Below are positions 57,488 to 64,000 of a stretch of DNA of 64,000 bases, in pieces. Under the pieces are notes generated by a model. The model was not told the origin of the DNA. It was given only the letters and a program-made list of their open reading frames with translations, and did not search any database. The translations under genes and the position numbers were made by a program. The stretch's first letter is position 1. Each line of letters opens with the position of its first letter. Source of the stretch: Streptomyces griseus (GTDB lineage Bacteria; Actinomycetota; Actinomycetes; Streptomycetales; Streptomycetaceae); NCBI RefSeq assembly GCF_001715295.1, contig NZ_MDKB01000005.1, positions 187,645 to 251,644 on the forward strand, given 5' to 3'.

Positions 57488-59089
57488 GTGCGGGTGACTT
57501 CCAGACCCGCTCCGCCCCCAGCGTTCACGGCAGCCACACGCCGACGGTTCCTGACCGTCACGGGCGCTGCCGCCGCCCTCGCCCTCTCCGGCGCCCTGCC
57601 CGGAACCGGACCGGCCTCCGCCCTGACCACGGCACGCCCCGTGGACGACCCGTTCACCCTCGGCGTCGCCTCCGGTGACCCGCTCCCCGACGGTGTCGTC
57701 CTGTGGACGCGCCTGGCTCCCGACCCCCTGGACCCGTTCGGCGGGATGGACCGGCGGACGTACCCGGTGCAGTGGGAAGTGGCCACCGACGAGCGGTTCG
57801 GCAGGGTCGTCAGGCGCGGCACGACCCGGGTCGGCCCCGAGTTCGGGCACACCGCCCATGTGGACGTCCGCGGTCTGAAGCCGTGGCGTGAGTACTTCTA
57901 CCGGTTCCGCTGCGGAGGATTCATCAGCCCGGTGGGGCGGACGAGAACCGCGCCCTCCCCCGAGCAGCTCGTGCCCCGCATGTCGCTCGCGTTCGCCTCG
58001 TGCCAGGCGATCTGGGAGGGCTGGTACACCGCACACCGGGACCTGGCCTCGCGCCGGCACGACGTCGTGCTCTTCCTCGGCGACTACATCTACGAGTTCG
58101 GCAACGACCGGGGGATCCGCCCGGGCGACGGCGAGGAGCACAACACCCGTCAGGCGGTCACGCTGGACGACTACCGCCGGCGCTACGCCACCTACAAGCT
58201 CGACCCGGACCTCCAGGCCGCCCACGCGTCCGCCCCCTGGATCGTGGTCCTCGACGACCACGAGGTCGTCGACAACTGGGCGGGTCCCCACGCGGGAAGC
58301 ACCCCGCCGGCCGAGTTCCTGGTGCGCAGGGCCAATGCCCTGCGCGCCTACTGGGAGCACATGCCGCTCCGCGCGCCCCAGTTGCCGCAAGGCCCTGACA
58401 TGCGGCTCCACCGGCGGCTGCGGTACGGACGGCTCGCCGAGTTCTCGATGCTCGACACCCGCCAGTACCGCGACGACCAGGCCAACGGTGACGGGACGAA
58501 GGCGCCGAACGCGGCGACCGCCGATCCGGCACGCTCGCTCCTCGGCTTCCCCCAGGAGCGCTGGCTGCTCGACGGGCTCACCGCCTCACCGGCCCGCTGG
58601 AACGTCCTGGGCCACCAGACCGCCATCACCCTGCTCGACACCGTGTCCGGGCCGGACGTGGCCGTGCCGATGGACACCTGGGACGGCTACAGCGCCTCCC
58701 GCGACCGCCTGCTCGGCGGCATCGCCGCGCGCGGGATCCGCAACGTCGTCAGTCTCGCCGGGGACCTGCACCGCAGCGTGGTCAGCGACCTCGCCCTGGA
58801 CTTCCACGACCCGGACTCCCGGGTCGTGGCGACCGAGTTCGTCGGGACGTCGATCACGTCAGGACGGGACGGGCAGGACCTCGACGCCGGAGGGCAGGTG
58901 CTCCTCGACGAGAATCCGCACATGAGGTTCGGCAACTTCAAGCGCGGTTACGTCAGCTGTGAGATCACTCCGGAACTGTGGCTGTCCGACTTCCGCGTGT
59001 GCGACAAGGTCACCGTCCCTGACGGCACCGTCAGCAGCCGTGCCGTGTTCGCCGTCGAGAACGGTGTCGCCGCCGTTCAGCAGGCTTGA
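57488..59089 (+). CDS. phoD: Alkaline phosphatase D (PhoD), Tat-exported
   Basis: A 533-residue secreted phosphodiesterase/phosphatase that releases phosphate under starvation, using Fe3+ and Ca2+. A Tat signal (ATRRRFLTVTG, hydrophobic core) ends near residue 45. The N-terminal beta domain (FTLGVASGDPLPDGVVLWTRLAP) is followed by the metallophosphatase domain: FASCQ near 165, GDYIYEFG near 193, DDHEVVDNW near 255, SLAGDLHRSV near 425. The start is GTG 57488 or 57494; neither has a Shine-Dalgarno, so a leaderless message is possible. A secreted discoidin-domain protein is encoded 11 bases downstream, probably in the same operon. Confidence 0.94.
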   Translation: MRVTSRPAPPPAFTAATRRRFLTVTGAAAALALSGALPGTGPASALTTARPVDDPFTLGVASGDPLPDGVVLWTRLAPDPLDPFGGMDRRTYPVQWEVATDERFGRVVRRGTTRVGPEFGHTAHVDVRGLKPWREYFYRFRCGGFISPVGRTRTAPSPEQLVPRMSLAFASCQAIWEGWYTAHRDLASRRHDVVLFLGDYIYEFGNDRGIRPGDGEEHNTRQAVTLDDYRRRYATYKLDPDLQAAHASAPWIVVLDDHEVVDNWAGPHAGSTPPAEFLVRRANALRAYWEHMPLRAPQLPQGPDMRLHRRLRYGRLAEFSMLDTRQYRDDQANGDGTKAPNAATADPARSLLGFPQERWLLDGLTASPARWNVLGHQTAITLLDTVSGPDVAVPMDTWDGYSASRDRLLGGIAARGIRNVVSLAGDLHRSVVSDLALDFHDPDSRVVATEFVGTSITSGRDGQDLDAGGQVLLDENPHMRFGNFKRGYVSCEITPELWLSDFRVCDKVTVPDGTVSSRAVFAVENGVAAVQQA

Positions 59090-59100
59090 GGAGACCACCG

Positions 59101-59988
59101 GTGAAGAAGATCCTCCCTCTCACGGCCGTCGTGGGCATGGCCGCCGCCGCCGTGGCGGCCGGCCTCCCCTCGGACGAGGCGCGTGCCGTCACGAGCCGGC
59201 CGGGGGCGAAGAGTCCGCGGTCCACTGTCACCCTCTCGGTCGCGCCGGGGAGCCTGACCGCGAGCGAGCTCCCCTGTCTGCCCACCAGGCTCGCCGTCAG
59301 CATGACCAACACGGGGAACGAGCCCGTCTTCGCCGACGCCACGCTGGCCGCCGACGCGCCGATCGTCCTGACGGACGAGGTCTTCTCGACCTACCTCCCG
59401 GCCACCGACCCCGACCAGCCGGTGACCCGCTCCGTGGGCGTCCGGGTGCCGCACGGCACGGCGCCGGGCACGTACGACCTGACCGTGACCGCCGGCAAGC
59501 AGCGCGTCGTCGTGCCCCTCACCGTCGAGGCCGTACCGGAGCCCGCCCCCGGAACGAATCTGGCGTTCGGCCGGCTGGCGACCGCGTCCTCCACGCATGG
59601 CAACTTCCGTACCTGCGGGGCGGTGGACGGCGACAGCGACTACCGCAACTGGTCGACCGGGAGCGGGTGGAACGACGCCGACAAGGGGGTCTTCCCGGAC
59701 TGGCTGGCGGTCACCTGGCCCGAGCCGGTTCAGCTCGGGCGGATCGAGGTCGTCACCTACGGCACCCCGTCGCGGCCCGCGGCCCTCCAGGGCGTCAAGG
59801 ACTTCGACGTCCAGGTGAGGACCGGCGGTGACTGGCTGACCGTGGGCTCCTACCGTGCCAACACCCGTGAACGTGTCGTGACCACGTTCGATCCGGTCAC
59901 CACCGACTCGATCAGAGTGGTCGTGCACGCGTCCAACAGCAGCGACTACTCACGCATCCTGGAGGTCGAGGCGTTCGCACCGCGGTAG
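59101..59988 (+). CDS. Secreted F5/8 type C (discoidin) domain protein
   Basis: A 295-residue exported protein. Start GTG 59101 has GAGGAG eight bases upstream. After a signal peptide of about 28 residues comes an immunoglobulin-like, bacterial-type domain (VTLSVAPGSLTASELPC, about 45-145). A C-terminal discoidin fold follows (GTNLAFGRLATASSTHGNF, VDGDSDYRNWSTGSGWND, LEVEAF, about 155-295). Such domains bind sugars or cell surfaces. No catalytic domain is present, so it may be a binding partner of the adjacent PhoD or of the cell wall. The pairing with phoD is by position only. Confidence 0.85.
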   Translation: MKKILPLTAVVGMAAAAVAAGLPSDEARAVTSRPGAKSPRSTVTLSVAPGSLTASELPCLPTRLAVSMTNTGNEPVFADATLAADAPIVLTDEVFSTYLPATDPDQPVTRSVGVRVPHGTAPGTYDLTVTAGKQRVVVPLTVEAVPEPAPGTNLAFGRLATASSTHGNFRTCGAVDGDSDYRNWSTGSGWNDADKGVFPDWLAVTWPEPVQLGRIEVVTYGTPSRPAALQGVKDFDVQVRTGGDWLTVGSYRANTRERVVTTFDPVTTDSIRVVVHASNSSDYSRILEVEAFAPR

Positions 59989-60537
59989 CTCCTGTCCCGG
60001 GGCCCGTCCCCGCCCGGCGGACCCTGCCCGTCCCCGGACCGGCAGGGGCCGCCCGCTTCCCGCCACCGGCGCGCCCGGACCGCCCACCACATCCCCGTAC
60101 GCCTGGGCGACCAGGGGCACCACGGCACACCGCCCCGGCCGTGCCGCCGCCGACACCGAGCGGTCCGGCCCCGCGGGGGACGAGCGGCCCTCCCCCACCA
60201 CCGTGACCGCGCGCGTCCCACCCCACGCCGTTCGCCGCGCCGCTCGCCGGGTCCGCGGGCCCGTCGCCCGGATCACCGGGCGCCTTCCCGGTCCCGCGCC
60301 GACGGGGTCGTGACCGCGGAGCAGCGGTCCGGCCCGCCGGGGCGGTCCGCCGGCGCGTGCGGACGACGCGCACGCCCGGAGCGCGTGTGTCCGCCGTTCG
60401 CGTGAAAGAGGGCGGCGTTCGCCGCGTCCGGCACCCGAGCCGGCGGTACGCACCGGCGGCGACCGCCACAGTGGTCGGGGGCCCGGGACGCTGCCCGTCG
60501 CCCGGGACGGGTGTCAGCCGATGTCGGAGAGCGTGGA
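59989..60537. other. Gene-free stretch upstream of the GtrB-GtrA gene
   Basis: About 550 very G+C-rich bases. A hairpin near 60022 ends the phoD operon. I see no other structure or coding region; the leftward open frame here is Gly/Arg-rich and unsupported. Confidence 0.5.
60022..60047 (+). terminator. Hairpin after discoidin-domain gene
   Basis: CCCTGCC / GGCAGGG perfect 7-base stem with a 12-base loop, 34 bases after the stop codon. Confidence 0.45.
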
Positions 60538-61977
60538 ATGACTGCCTTTCAGCTGTCGGTCGTGGTGCCGTGTTTCAACGAGGCCGAGGCGATCGAGACC
60601 TTTCACGCCACCCTGCTCTCCGTCCTCGAACCCCTCGGGGACGGCCTGGAGATCTGCTACGTGGACGACGGCAGCAGTGACGGGACACGGCTGCTGCTGC
60701 ACGGTTTCGCAGCGGCGGACGCACGCGTCCGGTACACCGCGTTCAGCCGGAACTTCGGCAAGGAGGCGGCCATGCTGGCCGGACTCCGGATGTCCAGGGG
60801 TGCCGCGGTGGTGCTCATGGACGCGGACCTCCAGCACCCGCCCGAGCTCATCCCCCGCATGCTGGAACTGCACCGGCACGGATACGACCAGGTGATTCCG
60901 CGGCGCGACCGGCGGGGCGACGGGGTACTGCGCAACGCCCTCACCCACACCTACTACGCCCTGGTCCGACGCTGCATGGACGTGGAGGTCATCGACGGCT
61001 CCGGGGACTTCCGGCTGCTGTCGCGACGGGCGGTGGACAGTGTGCTCCTGCTGCCGGAGAGCAACCGCTTCTCGAAGGGGATCTTCTCCTGGATCGGCTT
61101 CGACACGGTCAGCTTCAGGTACCGCAACAGCGAGCGCGCGGCCGGACAGTCGAAGTGGGGCAGCAGACGCCTGCTGAACTACGGCATCGACGGATTGCTC
61201 TCCTTCAACAACCGCCCCTTGCGCCTTGCCATCTACACGGGATTCTGGGTCTTCTTCTCAGCGCTCGCCTACGCCCTGTGGACGGTCGTGAACGTGGCGC
61301 TCAACGGCGCCGAGACACCCGGCTACGCCACCCTCCTCACCGCCGTCGTGGCGCTGAGCGGAATCCAGCTGATGACGCTCGGGGTCATCGGCGAGTACGT
61401 CGGCCGGATCTACCACGAGGCGAAGCACCGCCCGCCCTACGTGGTGCGGGAGACCAGCGAGACGTGCCGTACGCCGCCGGCCGGGCCGCCGCCGGCCGGC
61501 CAGGAAGCCCTGGGCGAGCGCGCGGCCGGACGGTCGCGCACCGTGCGGCAGTTCGCCTCGTTCCTGCTGATCGGCTGCGTGAACACGGCGGTGTACCTGG
61601 GCGTCTACTACACGCTGAACCGATGGATGCCGTACCTGGCCGCCCATGTGGTGGGCTTCACGGTGAGCGTCATCGGCTCGTTCCTGCTCAACTCCTACAT
61701 CACGGTGGGCACGAGGCCGACCTGGCGGGCCTTCGTGCGCTATCCCCTCTCCAGCGCGGTGAACCTGGTGGCCTCGGGTGTCCTGCTCTATCTCGCGGTC
61801 ACCGGTCTCGGCATGGACAAGAACCTCGCCGCCCTGGCCGCCGGGGTGCTGGTCACACCGGTCTCCTTCCTGCTGGCCCGGTGGGCGATCACGTCGGGCC
61901 GGGCAGCCGGCGCCCCGCAGAACCGGCCGGCCGGTGCCCGGCCCGAGCGGTCGATGAGCCGGTCCGACAGCCTCTGA
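60538..61977 (+). CDS. Fused GtrB-like glycosyltransferase and GtrA-like flippase
   Basis: A 479-residue membrane protein. Start ATG 60538 has GGAG eight bases upstream. Residues 6-230 are a family-2 glycosyltransferase of the dolichyl-phosphate-mannose/undecaprenyl-phosphate-glucose synthase type: VVVPCFNEAEAIE, YVDDGSSDGT, MDADLQHPPEL (metal DxD) and GDFRLLSRRAV. Two hydrophobic helices follow near 235-310. From about 340 a four-helix GtrA domain begins (RQFASFLLIGCVNTAVYLGVYY, SFLLNSYITV), usually a separate protein that moves the lipid-linked sugar across the membrane. A Pro/Glu-rich linker joins them. The next gene is a DUF6056 protein, giving a complete glycosyl-modification trio. Confidence 0.92.
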   Translation: MTAFQLSVVVPCFNEAEAIETFHATLLSVLEPLGDGLEICYVDDGSSDGTRLLLHGFAAADARVRYTAFSRNFGKEAAMLAGLRMSRGAAVVLMDADLQHPPELIPRMLELHRHGYDQVIPRRDRRGDGVLRNALTHTYYALVRRCMDVEVIDGSGDFRLLSRRAVDSVLLLPESNRFSKGIFSWIGFDTVSFRYRNSERAAGQSKWGSRRLLNYGIDGLLSFNNRPLRLAIYTGFWVFFSALAYALWTVVNVALNGAETPGYATLLTAVVALSGIQLMTLGVIGEYVGRIYHEAKHRPPYVVRETSETCRTPPAGPPPAGQEALGERAAGRSRTVRQFASFLLIGCVNTAVYLGVYYTLNRWMPYLAAHVVGFTVSVIGSFLLNSYITVGTRPTWRAFVRYPLSSAVNLVASGVLLYLAVTGLGMDKNLAALAAGVLVTPVSFLLARWAITSGRAAGAPQNRPAGARPERSMSRSDSL

Positions 61978-62022
61978 ACGACGGCTCCGTACCCCCTCCG
62001 GTGACGAAAGGCGGTCGCGCAC

Positions 62023-63567
62023 ATGGGTGGCAGCGTCCCGGGAACCGCCGTTCCCGAACAGCCGGAGGAGCGGGGGCGGCCGGACGGGGCGGGGTGTGCG
62101 GGCGGTGAGGAGCGCCTCCCCCCGGAACGGCGCTGTGGACGTGCGGACGCACGGCCGTGGACGGACCTGTGGGTGCCGGCGCTCGCGGTGCCGTTCCTCG
62201 TGCTGCTCGGCGCCGCCTCCTGGTTCGGGCGCTGGGTCCGCCCCGGCGCCGACGACTGGTGCTTCCTGCCCGTCGTACGGGACGAGGGCCTCGCCGGTAT
62301 CGTCGGCACGTTCTATCTCGAGGACAACGGCAGGATCGCGAACGGACTGCTGGTGGGCGCGTACGCGGTGTTCGGGGTCGCGGGTCACCAGTGGTTCGCC
62401 CTGGTCAGCGGGGTGCTGACGCTGGGTGTCCTGTGGGCGGTGACCGCCTCCGTGCTGCGCGGGGCGGCCCTCACGGTGCCGCGTGGCACGGCCCTGCTGA
62501 CCGCGTCCGTGGTCACCGTGCTCTTCCTCTTCGTGACGGCCAACACCTACAAGACCTTCTACTGGCCCGCGGCCTCGGTCTCCCACACCCTGCCTCCCGT
62601 GCTCGCCTGCGCGGCGACGCTCCCGCTCCTGCGGGCCCGTTCGCGCCGGGGCAGGGGTGTCGCCCTGGCCGTGGCCCTGCTGGCCGGCCTGTTCATCGGC
62701 ACCCTGTCCGAGGAGAGCGCGGTCGTCGTCCTGGTCGTCCTGTGCACCGCCGTGCTGGTCGGCCGCCGCGTCTTCCCGGCCCCTGTCCGGCGTTTCGGGT
62801 GGGCGTGGTGCGCGGCCGGCATCGCAGGGACGGGGATCGGGGCGCTCGTCCTGCTCACCTCACCCGGCTCCCGGGCCCGGCGGGAGCGGTACGGTGCGCA
62901 GGACGCCGCCCTCCTCGCCCCCGACTCGCTCATCGGGTCGCTGCGCGGGTTCGGAGAGGTCGTCGTCACGGTGGCCTCGACCTGGCAGTACGTCGGAGCG
63001 CTGGCCGTCGGACTCCTGCTCGGCCTGACCGCCCGCCGCGCCGACGGACACCCGCCGGGTCCGCCGGCGCACCGCCTCCTGATCGCCGCCGCGGGCGTGC
63101 TCGCGCTGCTCCTCTCCGGTTACCTCTGCACGGTCATCACCTATCCGGCCTTCGGTGCGCGCGTGGGGACCACCAACCGGCTGTGGAACGACTACCTGTT
63201 GCTGTACATCGCCCTGCTCGTCGGCGCCGGTTTCCTCCTCGGGCAGGCGATCCGGCTGCGCACCCGGCACACCGGACCGGCCACGGCCCTCTGTGCCGCG
63301 CTCTGCCTGCTGGTGTGCGTCGGGCCGGCCGTCTCGCTCAGCCGCCTCGGGAGCAGCATGGAAGCCCGGGCCCAGCGGTGGGACCACCAGGACCGGTGGC
63401 TGCGCGAGCGATCGGCGGCCGGCGCCGAGGTGCTGCCGTACAAGGCGGTGACGGTCAGCGGGATGCTGGAGCCGTTCGGGCGGCAGGGGCGCAACCCGTG
63501 GCCCGCCGGGTGCGTGGCCGACTACTACCACCTCGAACGCGTCACCTACTCGACCCGGCTCCCCTGA
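62023..63567 (+). CDS. DUF6056/GtrC-like polytopic membrane glycosyltransferase candidate
   Basis: A 514-residue protein. After about 45 cytosolic residues there are some ten membrane helices, with an early extracytoplasmic loop WVRPGADDWCFLPVV resembling the acidic catalytic loop of GT-C enzymes. Later loops (TANTYKTFYWPAASVSHT, GTNRLW) and a C-terminal soluble tail of about 90 residues follow. DUF6056 proteins are often placed beside GtrA/GtrB, and would take the sugar from the lipid carrier outside and attach it to a surface polymer. Start ATG 62023, 45 bases after the GtrB-GtrA stop, suggests one operon; the ribosome-binding site is weak. Confidence 0.8.
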   Translation: MGGSVPGTAVPEQPEERGRPDGAGCAGGEERLPPERRCGRADARPWTDLWVPALAVPFLVLLGAASWFGRWVRPGADDWCFLPVVRDEGLAGIVGTFYLEDNGRIANGLLVGAYAVFGVAGHQWFALVSGVLTLGVLWAVTASVLRGAALTVPRGTALLTASVVTVLFLFVTANTYKTFYWPAASVSHTLPPVLACAATLPLLRARSRRGRGVALAVALLAGLFIGTLSEESAVVVLVVLCTAVLVGRRVFPAPVRRFGWAWCAAGIAGTGIGALVLLTSPGSRARRERYGAQDAALLAPDSLIGSLRGFGEVVVTVASTWQYVGALAVGLLLGLTARRADGHPPGPPAHRLLIAAAGVLALLLSGYLCTVITYPAFGARVGTTNRLWNDYLLLYIALLVGAGFLLGQAIRLRTRHTGPATALCAALCLLVCVGPAVSLSRLGSSMEARAQRWDHQDRWLRERSAAGAEVLPYKAVTVSGMLEPFGRQGRNPWPAGCVADYYHLERVTYSTRLP

Positions 63568-63610
63568 GGCCTGCCTCGCTCCTGGTCCATGGCCGCGGCC
63601 GGAAGGGGAC

Positions 63611-63642
63611 GGGACGGCGCGCGGGCCGGCGGCGCCCGTCCC
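63611..63642 (+). terminator. Hairpin after DUF6056 gene
   Basis: GGGACGG / CCGTCCC stem (7 bases, perfect), with flanking CGGAAGG and CCTTCCG able to form an outer stem. Confidence 0.45.
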
Positions 63643-63693
63643 GGGGCTGATACCGGCCTTCCGTTCCGGAGCCCACCCCCCCCATACGGCTTA

Positions 63694-63712
63694 TTAGGTT
63701 AGGCTTAGCTAA
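63694..63712 (+). promoter_or_regulatory. Iron box (DmdR1/IdeR-type operator)
   Basis: TTAGGTTAGGCTTAGCTAA matches the 19-base Streptomyces iron-box consensus with the left half perfect and about two mismatches in the right half. It lies 53 bases upstream of the argB-like start, where the promoter should be, in an otherwise GC-rich area. Confidence 0.75.
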
Positions 63713-63764
63713 CAATCCGGCAGGGGGCGTGCTGCTGCCGGTCCGTCCGGAGGTGGGGGCAGCG

Positions 63765-64000
63765 ATGGGACCGGTCGTCACGGAGCGCGCGGAGACGGAT
63801 CCGGCCGGCGGGCCACTCGCGCGGCCGGGGCGGCGGCGTGCCGGTACGGTCGTCGTCAAGTTCGGCGGGAACGCCATGGTGGACGCGTCCCTTCTGCGGG
63901 CCTTCGCCCGGGACGTCGTGGAGTTGCGGCAGGCCGGCCTGCGCCCGGTCGTCGTGCACGGCGGCGGCCCGCAGATCGACGCGACGCTCGACCGCCTGGG
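63765..64000 (+). CDS. argB: Acetylglutamate kinase-like protein, N-terminal part
   Basis: The first 78 residues of a kinase of the acetylglutamate/amino-acid kinase family, cut by the window edge. A 27-residue variable lead precedes VVVKFGGNAM (phosphate-binding Gly-Gly) and VVVHGGGPQIDATLDRLG (the acetylglutamate/ATP-site glycine loop), both hallmarks of ArgB. GGAGG lies 11 bases before ATG 63765. Normally argB sits inside an argCJBD operon; here it stands alone behind an iron box. It may therefore make an ornithine-type precursor when iron is scarce. The sequence downstream is needed to tell. Confidence 0.85.
   Translation, partial: MGPVVTERAETDPAGGPLARPGRRRAGTVVVKFGGNAMVDASLLRAFARDVVELRQAGLRPVVVHGGGPQIDATLDRL

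Noticed and set aside
59912..60469. A leftward 185-codon frame in the gap before the GtrB-GtrA gene
   Set aside because: Gly/Arg/Pro-rich low-complexity translation, with no start signal and no family resemblance.
1..64000. Search for rRNA, tRNA, CRISPR arrays, transposases, integrases and attachment sites
   Set aside because: Nothing resembling any of these was seen by eye. A short tRNA could be missed without a covariance search, so absence is only moderately sure.

Overview
The window is high-GC actinobacterial chromosome and is almost certainly from a Streptomyces. The evidence is the extreme third-position G+C in every real frame, a WhiB-like protein, an XRE/DUF5753 regulator facing an ATPase-fold (HATPase_c) gene, DUF6221, DUF574 and a SpoIIE-type phosphatase. 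Small-molecule boxes of Streptomyces type (ARG box, iron box, LacI boxes) are also present, and GTG/TTG starts are frequent. No rRNA, tRNA, CRISPR array, insertion sequence, integrase or phage gene was seen, so this looks like chromosome-arm or core-flank DNA rather than an island.

Layout. (a) 1-3.8 kb: end of a YihY/BrkB membrane protein, a small cupin, a secreted subtilisin-like protease and a YdeI-like protein. (b) 3.9-11.2 kb: a leftward sugar operon made of a lipoprotein binding protein, a double ATPase, two permeases, a LacI regulator and an aldose 1-epimerase. It is closest in pattern to the YtfQ/R/T-YjfF galactofuranose importer. (c) 11.6-21.6 kb: a glycan-degradation stretch with a PhyH-type dioxygenase, a PA14-GH2-LamG secreted hydrolase, a GH92 alpha-mannosidase and a PL11 rhamnogalacturonan lyase. 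ACAACGTT-type palindromes sit at the promoters of the importer and of the GH92 gene, and a related one precedes GH2. This suggests shared LacI-family control. (d) 21.6-27.7 kb: housekeeping and regulatory genes (DUF1232, WhiB-like, XRE plus ATPase pair, RNase HI with an added Cys motif, SDR, cyclophilin, DUF6221). A gene-poor stretch within it carries very strong palindromes. (e) 27.9-33 kb: a polyol-type ABC operon without its own ATPase, with a zinc dehydrogenase and a DeoR regulator. (f) 33.4-37.1 kb: a lysyl-oxidase-like secreted protein with a His-rich linker, then two methyltransferases and a coupled small ORF.

(g) 37.2-40.2 kb: a decaying patch with a truncated FAD oxidoreductase, a TetR regulator, an amidohydrolase with two compensating frameshifts and a coupled esterase. 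(h) 40.4-44 kb: a sensor-type PP2C phosphatase and a DUF2071 protein. (i) 44.6-47.2 kb: an AurF-type diiron oxygenase followed 9 bases later by a fused ferredoxin/ferredoxin-NADP reductase, a plausible self-contained oxygenase pair. (j) 47.4-53 kb: a ZIP metal transporter broken by an amber codon and a G8 frameshift, a GAPDH with a long N-terminal extension, an unknown gene, an MSMEG_6728-like protein, and argG with an ARG box over the -35 and what looks like a leaderless start. (k) 53.1-59.99 kb: PPK2, a HelD-type RNA-polymerase helicase, a TerB-like protein, a Tat-exported PhoD phosphatase and a secreted discoidin-domain protein. (l) 60.5-64 kb: a fused GtrB-GtrA protein with a DUF6056 membrane partner, and the start of an acetylglutamate-kinase gene behind an iron box.

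The most noteworthy items are the iron-boxed argB-like gene, the nested inverted repeats with near-symmetric promoters between ppk2 and helD, the diiron oxygenase/electron-supply pair, the likely leaderless ARG-boxed argG, and the His-rich lysyl-oxidase-like protein. I do not see one clearly new multi-gene system. These are separate leads.
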